Part shown: positions 1 through 7,011 of the stretch, one piece after another | Position numbering within the stretch: position 1 is the stretch's first letter | Layout of the letters: every line of letters begins with the position of its first letter | Source of the DNA: Methanosarcinales archaeon | GTDB lineage: Archaea > Halobacteriota > Syntropharchaeia > Alkanophagales > Methanospirareceae | Direction: 5' to 3' | Assembly (NCBI GenBank): GCA_009618475.1 | Contig: WJOV01000045.1 | Location: 1 to 8,601, forward strand | Length of the DNA: 8,601 nt | Program-made: the position numbers and the translations under genes | The notes under the pieces: generated by a model | Databases searched by the model: none | Told to the model about the DNA's origin: nothing | The model's input: only the letters and a program-made list of their open reading frames with translations

Positions 1-46
1 AAAACCTTGACTAAAAACATCATATTTGTTTTTCTTTTAGCACAGG

Positions 47-69
47 TTTTCTTTTTGTAAAAAAGAAAA
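47..69. repeat. Perfect 10-bp AT-rich inverted repeat just before the first gene
   Basis: Arms TTTTCTTTTT (47-56) and AAAAAGAAAA (60-69) are exact reverse complements around a 3-base GTA spacer. The repeat ends eight bases before the ATG at 78, where a Shine-Dalgarno site would be expected and none is visible. A similar T-rich tract, TTTTTCTTTT, lies at 29-38. It could be a weak hairpin at the start of the mRNA, a T-rich terminator for an upstream gene, or chance in AT-rich DNA. The symmetry is seen directly; the role is unknown. Confidence 0.5.
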
Positions 70-77
70 AGTGTGTG

Positions 78-1391
78 ATGAGAACGGTTGTGATAGGAGG
101 AGGACTTGCAGGTCTATCTGCGGCTTATTTTTTAAGCGCCTATGACGGGGAAGTCATTCTCCTGGAGGAGGAAAAGGATTTAGGTGGTTTGGCAGGCAGT
201 TATGCGCAAGGAGGATATTTCATCGAGAAATTCTACCATCATATTTTCAGTAGCGATGTTTTTATTCAACAAATAATCAAAGAGCTTGGTCTTACTGAGA
301 AGTTAGAGTGGCGCACCGCGAGCATAGGCTACTATATGGATGGTAAAATCCACCGGCTGAACACACCTCTTGAAATATTGAGGTTCGACCAACTCTCTTT
401 TTTCGACAAGGTTCTTTTAGTGAAGGCGGTTTTAAGTGCACGCCGGCTGAAGGACCCTTTTGCTTTTGACGACGTCCCTGCAACGAGATGGGTAATTGAG
501 AAAACGAACAGGTCAGTTTATGAAAACTTCTTTGAACCGCTGTTTAAGGGTAAGTTCGGAGAATATGAAAACATTTCAGCCGCATGGCTCTTGAGCAGGA
601 TAAAACTGAGGTCGAACAGGACACTTAAAGGAGAGCGACTTGGGTATCTGCGCGGCGGATTTCAGCAACTCGTGGATAAAATGGCGGAAAAAATTGAATC
701 GCAAGGGTGTGAAATGAGAAGAGGATGCGAGGTCACGCGACTCGTGATAGCGAATAACAAAGTGGAAGGCGTGGAAACAACCGAAGGATTTCTCGCTTCT
801 GACAATGTTATAATAACAACGCCATCCTTGAGCAAAGCGCTAAGCCCTTACAGGGCTTGCGGGGTCGTGGGGCAGAGCCCCACAATAGACAAGATAAGGT
901 ATCAATGCACGATTTGTGCACTCTTTGGACTGGAAAGAAGTTTGATGGATGGCATCTACTGGTTGAATATAAAGGCGGATGTGCCCTTTGGTGCGATTAT
1001 CGAGCATACAAACCTCCTTCCACGTGCAGACTATGGAGAGCGCTTATTCTATGTTGTTTCTTATGTGCAGGAAGAAGACGAGTTATGGAAAAAGAGCGAT
1101 AAAGAAATCGTTGATTTGTATCTCGAAGGGATAGAGAAGTTGATTCACGATTTTCACCGCGAAGAGGTGAAGTGGTGGGAATTGACGAAAGCGCGGTTTA
1201 CAGCACCGGTATATGAGCTCGGCTATAAAAATAAGATTATTCCTTATTCTTCTCACGTCGAAGGGTTATACCTTGCAGGGATGTTTTCTTCACCAAACTA
1301 TCCGGAGAGAAGCATGGATGGTTCGCTCCGCGCTGGCTTTGAATGCGCACGAGAGGTGATGAAGAAGGGAAAGAGGGAGAGGGTAAAATAA
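78..1391 (+). CDS. FAD-dependent oxidoreductase, amine oxidase/HemY-like family
   Basis: This 437-residue protein belongs to the flavin amine-oxidase/protoporphyrinogen-oxidase-like group (COG1232 type) often found in polysaccharide and surface glycan clusters; it is probably cytoplasmic and its substrate is unknown. The N-terminus is a Rossmann dinucleotide-binding fold with GGGLAGL at residues 7-13 and the usual acidic residue ending strand 2 (E30), followed by GGLAGS (36-41). The C-terminus has the second FAD-binding motif, GLYLAGMFSSPNYPERSMDG, near residues 396-415. ATG at 78 is chosen because it puts the Rossmann strand directly after Met, as is usual; GTG at 75 is an in-frame alternative, and neither has a clear ribosome site. 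Residues 256-269 come from a twin-palindrome DNA block. The GT-C gene begins 13 bases downstream, implying one operon and a role in glycan or lipid-carrier metabolism. True HemY function is unlikely, since no heme genes are nearby. Confidence 0.88.
   Translation: MRTVVIGGGLAGLSAAYFLSAYDGEVILLEEEKDLGGLAGSYAQGGYFIEKFYHHIFSSDVFIQQIIKELGLTEKLEWRTASIGYYMDGKIHRLNTPLEILRFDQLSFFDKVLLVKAVLSARRLKDPFAFDDVPATRWVIEKTNRSVYENFFEPLFKGKFGEYENISAAWLLSRIKLRSNRTLKGERLGYLRGGFQQLVDKMAEKIESQGCEMRRGCEVTRLVIANNKVEGVETTEGFLASDNVIITTPSLSKALSPYRACGVVGQSPTIDKIRYQCTICALFGLERSLMDGIYWLNIKADVPFGAIIEHTNLLPRADYGERLFYVVSYVQEEDELWKKSDKEIVDLYLEGIEKLIHDFHREEVKWWELTKARFTAPVYELGYKNKIIPYSSHVEGLYLAGMFSSPNYPERSMDGSLRAGFECAREVMKKGKRERVK
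842..883 (+). repeat. Twin-palindrome block inside the oxidoreductase gene
   Basis: Two perfect hairpins lie side by side. AAGCCCT (842-848) pairs with AGGGCTT (852-858) around TAC, and GTGGGGC (867-873) pairs with GCCCCAC (877-883) around AGA. They are separated by GCGGGGTC. The block is 42 bases, exactly 14 codons, and keeps the reading frame open, contributing roughly SPYRACGVVGQSPT to the protein. It is noticeably GC-richer than its surroundings. This fits a REP-like palindromic element accepted in a surface loop. No second copy is visible in this window, so element status is inferred. Confidence 0.6.
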
Positions 1392-1392
1392 A

Positions 1393-1396
1393 GGAG
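1393..1396 (+). promoter_or_regulatory. Ribosome binding site deciding the GTG start at 1405
   Basis: GGAG lies 8 bases before GTG at 1405 and directly follows the oxidoreductase stop codon. An ATG at 1403 is out of frame and terminates after one further codon (ATG TGG TAA), so GTG is the only sensible start at this site. Confidence 0.7.
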
Positions 1397-1404
1397 ATAA
1401 TAAT

Positions 1405-3147
1405 GTGGTAAGGATTTACTGGATTTCATTGGTCATAATTTTAGTGGGATTAGCCCAGTTCTTCTTATCTACCGATAATTTGGTTGAAATTGCGATTACT
1501 TTGTTTATGGTATCTGTAATTCTTTTTATCCTTTATCTTACACGCTGGCACCCTAAGTTCCCTTCAACTGCGATAAGCCATAAAAGTGAGATGGTCTTAT
1601 TTGCTGTTATATTCGTTTTGGGCATCTTTATGCGTATATATCACATCGAATCTATTCCTCCGGGTCTGCACGGTGACGAGGCTTGGAGCGGTATTGAAGC
1701 AGTGGAGATTCTTGAGGGAAGACCTTATACACCCTACTCACCGAACGTGTATGGGCAAACTACGATGTATTTCTACTTCGTAGCCTTTCTTTTCAAGCTC
1801 TTAGGAGCCACCCCTGTTGCAATCAGGCTCGTATCAGTGGTCTTCGGCATACTTGCGATTCCGGCATTATATTTCTTCACTCGCAAAGCATGCAACGCTG
1901 AGGTTGCCCTTTGCGCCTCTTTCCTACTCGCAGTGTCAAGGTGGCACATTACGTTGAGCAGGATTGGGATGATGATAGTTCTTGGCTCTTTTTTCGCAAT
2001 ATTGACATTCTATTATCTCTTGAGAGCGTTGGACTCAAAGTCCACGAGGTACTTCATTTTGAGCGGTATCTTTCTGAGCTTAGGATTAAATGGATATATG
2101 GCATTTCGTCTCGTCCCTTTTGTCTTTCTCCTCTTTCTGTGCTTTCTGTTATTGAGATACAAAGAACAAATAGCAGATAATCTAAAGGGATTGACGCTAT
2201 TCTTTGCATCTGCTCTCGTGACAATCACCCCATTAGCTCTGTATGCCGTGTGTAATTGGGATATTTTCATGGGAAGGGTAGGAGCGATAAACATCTTTAA
2301 AGACCATTCTTTTATGGGATCAATATCTTTGTTAGGGGATAACGTTAGGGCATCACTTTTAATGTTCAACTACGAGGGAAGCATGTGTCCTCACAAGAAT
2401 TTGCCCGGAGAACAGATGTTGGACCCAATCTTGGCTATGTTCTTTGTGCTCGGTCTGACATTGGCTTTATATAAATGGCACAATCGGACAAACTTTCTTT
2501 TACTGAGCTGGTTTGGAGTGGCGCTGTTACCAGGTTTTCTCTCAATACCCGCTGCCGACTCATTCAGAACAAGCATTGTAATTCCTCCTGCAATCGTTTT
2601 TGGAGCAATGGCAATTTATTGGTTAGGAGATGAATTGCGTCAGATTCTTTCCCATAAACGCATGGCAGCAGTGGCAATTATATTTTTACTTCTATCAAGC
2701 GGAGTATATAACTACAACGCATATTTTCACGAGCAAGCTAATCATCCAGGTGTTTGGCACGATTTTCACTATGTGCCCGTAGAAGTCGCATACTATCACA
2801 AACAACTTGGAGAGGAGTATCACATGTACTTGTTGTCAAACTGGTTTTACTATCAATATGAGAGCCTAAGGTTCTTAGCACCGGGACTATCTGGAGAGGA
2901 CTTTTTCTATAAATTGGGCGAATACACTCCCAGGTTGGATAGGCTCCCACTCAAAGAAAACATGGATAAGCATGCGATTTTCGTGGTACTCCCCTATTAT
3001 AATGATGCCCTCCCGGTGTTGAGTGAGTACTATCCAAACGGCACCCTTAAAGTCCATGAGGGTGGACCCCGGAACGAGGTGATGTTCACATCCTATGTAA
3101 TTCCGAAGGATGAATTGAGGAATTGTAGCACAAATCGCTCGCTATAA
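1405..3147 (+). CDS. GT-C membrane glycosyltransferase, PMT/ArnT-like
   Basis: This 580-residue polytopic membrane protein has two N-terminal hydrophobic segments (about residues 3-20 and 28-45). The GT-C core follows, starting near residue 62. The acidic motif HGDEAW (89-94) sits in the first extracytoplasmic loop, where family members (PMT_2/GT39/GT83 types) carry the catalytic Asp. A run of roughly ten further hydrophobic helices extends to about residue 440, then a predicted external hydrophilic tail of about 140 residues. Such enzymes take sugar from a polyprenyl-phosphate donor and transfer it to protein or lipid on the outer face of the membrane; the acceptor here cannot be told. Translation begins at GTG behind a good Shine-Dalgarno site and the gene follows the FAD enzyme by 13 bases, so co-transcription is likely. 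The tail has N-X-S/T sequons at N545, N573 and N577. Family assignment is firm, specific activity is not. Confidence 0.85.
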   Translation: MVRIYWISLVIILVGLAQFFLSTDNLVEIAITLFMVSVILFILYLTRWHPKFPSTAISHKSEMVLFAVIFVLGIFMRIYHIESIPPGLHGDEAWSGIEAVEILEGRPYTPYSPNVYGQTTMYFYFVAFLFKLLGATPVAIRLVSVVFGILAIPALYFFTRKACNAEVALCASFLLAVSRWHITLSRIGMMIVLGSFFAILTFYYLLRALDSKSTRYFILSGIFLSLGLNGYMAFRLVPFVFLLFLCFLLLRYKEQIADNLKGLTLFFASALVTITPLALYAVCNWDIFMGRVGAINIFKDHSFMGSISLLGDNVRASLLMFNYEGSMCPHKNLPGEQMLDPILAMFFVLGLTLALYKWHNRTNFLLLSWFGVALLPGFLSIPAADSFRTSIVIPPAIVFGAMAIYWLGDELRQILSHKRMAAVAIIFLLLSSGVYNYNAYFHEQANHPGVWHDFHYVPVEVAYYHKQLGEEYHMYLLSNWFYYQYESLRFLAPGLSGEDFFYKLGEYTPRLDRLPLKENMDKHAIFVVLPYYNDALPVLSEYYPNGTLKVHEGGPRNEVMFTSYVIPKDELRNCSTNRSL

Positions 3148-3176
3148 ATTCCCATTTCTATTCCCTTTTCCTTTCT
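3148..3176 (+). terminator. Possible pyrimidine-rich transcription terminator
   Basis: Immediately after the stop of the GT-C gene the plus strand is almost all T and C with several short T runs, and no hairpin is visible. Archaeal termination often uses T-rich tracts without hairpins, and a TATA-like box follows about 45 bases later, so a transcript end here is reasonable. The rest of the 113-base gap shows no gene or RNA. Confidence 0.3.
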
Positions 3177-3221
3177 AATAACACACATAAACACCCATCT
3201 TTATTAAGAGTATTCTTGTGG

Positions 3222-3229
3222 TTATAAAA
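3222..3229 (+). promoter_or_regulatory. Candidate archaeal TATA box for the GT2-flippase-DUF2298 operon
   Basis: TTATAAAA lies about 32 bases before the ATG at 3261. A start of transcription some 25 bases downstream would leave a leader of around 10 bases that still includes the weak AGAAGG ribosome site at 3251-3256. The bases just upstream (TTGTGG) are not a convincing purine-rich BRE. TTATACAA at 3234-3241 is a weaker alternative that would give a nearly leaderless mRNA. Confidence 0.45.
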
Positions 3230-3260
3230 GGAGTTATACAAATACAAAAAAGAAGGCACC

Positions 3261-3977
3261 ATGACCGAAGTCTCACTCATACTCCCGGCATACAACGAAG
3301 CGGATAAATTGGAGCATGCAGTAGAGAGAACGGCAGAGGAACTGAAGAAAATCGTTCCTTCTTTTGAAATCGTCATAGCCGAAGATGGGAGCACGGACGG
3401 GACTGATGCGATTGCTGCCGGGCTGGCACATAAATATGCCTTTGTGAAGCATCTGCACAGCGATAAACGTTTGGGAAAGGGAGACGCACTGAAAAGAGCA
3501 TGTAAAGAGGCGAAAGGTGCTACCATTGCCTACCTTGACGTTGACCTCGCGACAGATATGAAGCACTTAGAGGAGCTCATCCATTCGATAGAAAAGGAAG
3601 GGTTTGATTTTGCAACCGGCTCACGTTTGCTGGCGGAAAGCGAAGTGGAGCGCAGGCTGAAAAGGGAGATAGCGAGCAGAGTTTTTAACCTCCTCGTAAG
3701 AATACTTCTCCGCTCTAAGCTCCATGACCATCAGTGTGGGTTTAAATCTTTTAAGCGGTCATCGTTGTTTATTCTCATGGACGAAGTCAAAGATCAGCAC
3801 TGGTTCTGGGATACCGAGCTGCTTGTTCGAGCGCAGAGAAGAGGCTGCCAAGTCAAAGAATTCCCAGTCAAATGGCATCAAGGCACTACCACAAAGGTTG
3901 ATTTTTTTAATGACGTTGTAAAAATGGGCTTGAAGATTATCGGACTTGGGCGGGAGTTGAGACGAGGAAGAAAATGA
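3261..3977 (+). CDS. GT2 family glycosyltransferase, dolichyl-phosphate sugar synthase-like
   Basis: This 238-residue GT-A fold enzyme probably transfers a sugar from a nucleotide sugar to a polyprenyl (dolichyl) phosphate at the cytoplasmic membrane face. Visible motifs are the start strand VSLILPAYNE (4-13), the nucleotide-binding EDGSTDGT (41-48), the metal-binding DVD (93-95) in YLDVDLATD, the QCGFK motif (158-162) typical of DPM1/Alg5-like enzymes, and WFWDTELLVRA (181-191) followed by FPVKW (201-205). There is no transmembrane segment, so it resembles short soluble DPM synthases and not those with C-terminal membrane domains; the basic C-terminus (RELRRGRK) may help membrane contact. 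The stop overlaps the next gene's start as ATGA, implying translational coupling to the flippase-like protein. Sugar specificity (mannose, glucose or other) cannot be read from sequence alone. Confidence 0.9.
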   Translation: MTEVSLILPAYNEADKLEHAVERTAEELKKIVPSFEIVIAEDGSTDGTDAIAAGLAHKYAFVKHLHSDKRLGKGDALKRACKEAKGATIAYLDVDLATDMKHLEELIHSIEKEGFDFATGSRLLAESEVERRLKREIASRVFNLLVRILLRSKLHDHQCGFKSFKRSSLFILMDEVKDQHWFWDTELLVRAQRRGCQVKEFPVKWHQGTTTKVDFFNDVVKMGLKIIGLGRELRRGRK

Positions 3978-4945
3978 AAAAAAGGGCTTTAATCAGTGCA
4001 ATAATAACCATCTCAATACTGGCTATTTTATTCATCAAAGTTGACCCCGGACTCTTATTGGAAAGTTTGCGAGCGATAAACTACGGGTATTTAGCGTTAG
4101 CACTCCTTGGCTATTTATGTTTGAATTTCGCACTTGCTTTCAGACTTTTTTGGCTGCTGAACAAATTGGGCTATCACCTCTCATATCGTCAGATTTTGTT
4201 CTTTCATTTCACTTCCATGATTCTCGGTGACGTAACCCCGGGGAAGGTGGGCTATTTTGGACTCGTGCTTCTGCTTAAAGACGTTAAGGCGGAGGATACG
4301 TTGAGCGTGCTCACAATAGGACAAATCATGGATTTCCTTATGAAAATAGTGGGTACGGTAGCCTTTGCGGCACTCCTCTCCGGGATTTTACTTAATGAAT
4401 ATCAAGGCGTGGTGATAGCGGGCGTAACCGTGGTGACTGCGTTAACATTGATTGCAAGTCTGCTCATCTGGTCTGAGAGAAGCTTGAACCTGCTGAGGAT
4501 TTTCTCGTTCGGCGCTCTGAAGAAGCTGACAAATCTCGTTGAAGGCGTTCAAGCATCTACGTCGAGATTGAAGTCAGAATTGGCAAAGGCGTTGGTTATA
4601 AGCATAGCAGGATGGGTGTTTGTAGGTGCGCAGTGGTATTTCATATTTCTGGCACTTTTCCCTGATACAAATCCATCCTTCTTATACTTCTTCCTTCTAC
4701 AGGCAATAGCCAGCACAGTGGCGTTCATACCGGTAAGCCTTGGCGGAATAGGGCTGCAAGAATCCGCCATTATAGGAATACTTCTAATTTCTGTCGCTAA
4801 TATCGAGTACACGTCAGCATTTACATTTGGTATATTGGTAAGGGGGATGAGCATGCTCGTGGATGCGAGTTTGGGAACTTTCAATCTCAGGAAACTTTCG
4901 ATAAAGGAAATTCTGGAGGATAGAAGATGGCTCTCTCGGAACTAA
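3974..4945 (+). CDS. Flippase-like membrane protein, LPG_synthase_TM/UPF0104 family
   Basis: This 323-residue polytopic membrane protein has about eight hydrophobic segments, the first at residues 5-21. It matches the family of lysylphosphatidylglycerol synthase transmembrane regions (PF03706, TIGR00374-like) through the conserved loop GDVTPGKVGYFGLVLLLK (85-102) and the late motif PVSLGGIGLQE (253-263). The soluble aminoacyl-transferase domain of MprF is absent, so it is the stand-alone type often described as a flippase-like domain and found beside dolichyl-phosphate sugar synthases in archaea. Its position between a GT2 enzyme and a GT-C-like protein suggests movement of a lipid-linked sugar across the membrane, though transport has not been shown for most members. 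The start overlaps the GT2 gene by 4 bases and the end overlaps the DUF2298 gene by 19 bases. Confidence 0.87.
   Translation: MKKRALISAIITISILAILFIKVDPGLLLESLRAINYGYLALALLGYLCLNFALAFRLFWLLNKLGYHLSYRQILFFHFTSMILGDVTPGKVGYFGLVLLLKDVKAEDTLSVLTIGQIMDFLMKIVGTVAFAALLSGILLNEYQGVVIAGVTVVTALTLIASLLIWSERSLNLLRIFSFGALKKLTNLVEGVQASTSRLKSELAKALVISIAGWVFVGAQWYFIFLALFPDTNPSFLYFFLLQAIASTVAFIPVSLGGIGLQESAIIGILLISVANIEYTSAFTFGILVRGMSMLVDASLGTFNLRKLSIKEILEDRRWLSRN
4915..4919 (+). promoter_or_regulatory. Strong internal Shine-Dalgarno site for the DUF2298 gene
   Basis: GGAGG sits 7 bases before the ATG at 4927 and lies inside the last codons of the flippase-like gene. It fixes the DUF2298 start within the 19-base overlap and allows reinitiation by ribosomes finishing the upstream gene. 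Confidence 0.75.
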
Positions 4946-6969
4946 CCGCGGTTTTGATATGGTGGTTAACGTTATTTTTACTGGGCATCTTGACATTTCC
5001 CATAATCCGGAAGGTGCTTCGGAATTTCGGTGACCAGAGCTACCTATTCTCGAAGATTTTTGCACTCGTTCTGCTCACTTACCTGACATGGATACTTTCG
5101 CACCTATTTTCTTATTCCATAGCTACGATAACCGCGGCTTTAGCGATACTGTTATTTTGCTCCATTTTAGTTCAAAGAAAATACGCATTGAGGCTAAAAA
5201 TAAGGTCAGTGGTTGAAGGAGAGCTAATATTCGGCTTGATTTTTATCTTTTTCCTGCTCATAAGAGCTTATCGTCCTGAGATAGGAGGTTTGGACGTCGG
5301 GATGGTGGGCGAAAAATGGATGGACTTCGCATTTTTAAATGCCGTGGGAAGAAGCGATTATTTCCCTCCGATTGACCCCTGGTTCTCCTCCAGGGTTATT
5401 GATTGCTATTATTACTTCGGCTATCTCGCAACGAGCATCCTGATAAAAATAACTACAATTAAAGCTTCAATAGCTTATAACCTCGCGGTGGCAACTTATG
5501 CGGCATTGCTCGGTAGTGCCGTATTCGGCATAGCGGCGAACATTTGCCGAAAGAAGTCTTGCGGCTGGATAGCAGTTCTTTTCGTCCTGTTCATCGGCAA
5601 TTTGGGTATCTTAGCTCCGCTATGGATAGAAATGTCAAAAGGCGTAAACCTTTTTCAAGTTCTGACGACTCAAAACTTCTCGTATTTCTGGATTCCTTCT
5701 CGTGTTGTCCCCGATGGAATCACCGAATTCCCATTCTTTACTTACATACTTGGCGATTTGCATCCACATTTAGTTGCAATGCCTTTTCAGATGCTCGTCC
5801 TCGCATTATTGCTTGAGATATTCTGCGAAAAGAATTTCTTTGAGAACCGGTTCATGCTCATGTTCCTCCCGCTGTGTTTGGGATTTCTCATTCCTTTGAA
5901 CTCATGGGACTACTTTACTTATGCAATGCTCCTGCTCGGCATTATCGCAGTGAAAGTCCGTGGAATCGGAATACGAAGGTCTTCAATCTTATCTTTCGGT
6001 TTGATTCTCTCGAGTTTGGTTCTTTACGCCCCTTTCTTCTTAGAATTTCGTCCCAAAGCAATAGAGGGGATAGAGCTTGTTACAGGAGGTAGAACCCCAC
6101 TTCTTTCTTTAGTCGGAATGTTCGGTCTTTTTCTTTTCTTGCTTTTTTTATGGTTGCTATTTTCAATCAAAAATTTCTTTGGTAACGCTTTTTTAAAAGA
6201 AAGGTTCTATTTTGTTCATTTACTCATATTATTTGCTGTAGCGGCTATTTTGATTCCAGAGGTGGTTTATTTCAAATCGGGTTTTTATAGCAGTGCCGTT
6301 GATAGAGGAAACACGATATTCAAGTTTTATCTTCAGGCATGGCTGCTCTTAGGAATTGCCTCTGCATTCATTGTTTGTCAGTTGAAGGAGAAAATAGAGA
6401 GAAAATCTCTTAAAACTGTTTTTTTTGTTATGTTTACGGTGCTCTTGATAATCAGTGCACTTTATCCCGTGCTTGCGGTTAACAGTTGGACTGGAGGCTT
6501 CGGTTCGGAACCAACGTTGGATGGGATAGGCTATATGAAAGAGCGAGATGACTATCAGGGCGAATATCAAGCAATTGAATGGTTGACTGAAAACGTTGAG
6601 AATGCGATAATCGTAGAAGCAGTAGAGGATGAAGAACGTCGAACAGATTACTGCAGACCCGGGCGGATTTCTGCTTCAACCGGGCTGCAAACTGTTATCG
6701 GATGGCCCTGGCACGAATTTTTGTGGCGACGAGACGAGGAAGTATGGAGAAGAGAGGAGGACGTAAAAGAAATCTATTCAACTGATAATGTTTCTCGGGC
6801 GTTATCGCTTTTAAACGAGTATAATGTCAGCTATGTGTATGTGGGAAGGCTGGAAAGGGGACTTTATGAAGCGGAGGGGCTTGCTAAGTTTGAATCAAAT
6901 TACTTTGAGGAAGTGTTCTGCAAAGAGGGGGTTGAGATATACAGGGTTGAAAAAGTCACTTTTCAGTAA
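4927..6969 (+). CDS. DUF2298 'YYY' membrane protein, putative GT-C glycosyltransferase
   Basis: This 680-residue polytopic membrane protein is a clear member of the Chloroflexi/Archaea 'YYY' family (DUF2298). Hallmarks are GEKWMDFAFLNAV (128-140), FPPIDPWF (146-153), the name-giving tyrosine run in DCYYYFGY (159-166), and EFPFFTYILGDLHPH (267-281) with its conserved acid and histidines. About a dozen hydrophobic helices run from residue 8 to roughly 510. A hydrophilic C-terminal domain follows, with PTLDGIGYM, an AIEWL segment, the RISASTGLQTVIGWPWHEF block and YVYVGRLERGLY, all typical of the family. The family is regarded as GT-C-like and linked to surface glycosylation, but biochemical function is not established. 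As third gene of the GT2-flippase unit, it is the best candidate here for the enzyme using the flipped lipid-linked sugar. Length and motif order look complete. Confidence 0.9.
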   Translation: MALSELTAVLIWWLTLFLLGILTFPIIRKVLRNFGDQSYLFSKIFALVLLTYLTWILSHLFSYSIATITAALAILLFCSILVQRKYALRLKIRSVVEGELIFGLIFIFFLLIRAYRPEIGGLDVGMVGEKWMDFAFLNAVGRSDYFPPIDPWFSSRVIDCYYYFGYLATSILIKITTIKASIAYNLAVATYAALLGSAVFGIAANICRKKSCGWIAVLFVLFIGNLGILAPLWIEMSKGVNLFQVLTTQNFSYFWIPSRVVPDGITEFPFFTYILGDLHPHLVAMPFQMLVLALLLEIFCEKNFFENRFMLMFLPLCLGFLIPLNSWDYFTYAMLLLGIIAVKVRGIGIRRSSILSFGLILSSLVLYAPFFLEFRPKAIEGIELVTGGRTPLLSLVGMFGLFLFLLFLWLLFSIKNFFGNAFLKERFYFVHLLILFAVAAILIPEVVYFKSGFYSSAVDRGNTIFKFYLQAWLLLGIASAFIVCQLKEKIERKSLKTVFFVMFTVLLIISALYPVLAVNSWTGGFGSEPTLDGIGYMKERDDYQGEYQAIEWLTENVENAIIVEAVEDEERRTDYCRPGRISASTGLQTVIGWPWHEFLWRRDEEVWRREEDVKEIYSTDNVSRALSLLNEYNVSYVYVGRLERGLYEAEGLAKFESNYFEEVFCKEGVEIYRVEKVTFQ

Positions 6970-7000
6970 ACGCTTTTCTTTGGTAAATCTTTCTTTCTTA

Positions 7001-7008
7001 AAGGAAGG
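7001..7008 (+). promoter_or_regulatory. Shine-Dalgarno site for the marker 12 gene
   Basis: AAGGAAGG precedes the ATG at 7012; counting from AAGGA gives a spacing of 6 bases. The 42-base gap is otherwise T-rich on the plus strand and has no convincing TATA box, so the gene may be read through from the glycosylation operon. Confidence 0.6.
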
Positions 7009-7011
7009 CTT

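Noticed and set aside
2013..2369. Minus-strand open frame of 118 codons within the GT-C gene
   Set aside because: The plus-strand product is a coherent membrane protein over its whole length, while the antisense product shows no recognisable domain.
3158..3526. Minus-strand open frame of 122 codons covering the 3148-3260 gap and the GT2 start
   Set aside because: Most of it is antisense to the conserved GT2 N-terminus, and its product is a Ser/Ala/Phe-rich sequence without a family match.
6970..7011. T/C-rich gap before the marker 12 gene as a terminator or promoter
   Set aside because: T runs are short and interrupted, no TATA-like box stands at a suitable distance, and the gap is small enough for read-through, so no feature was called.
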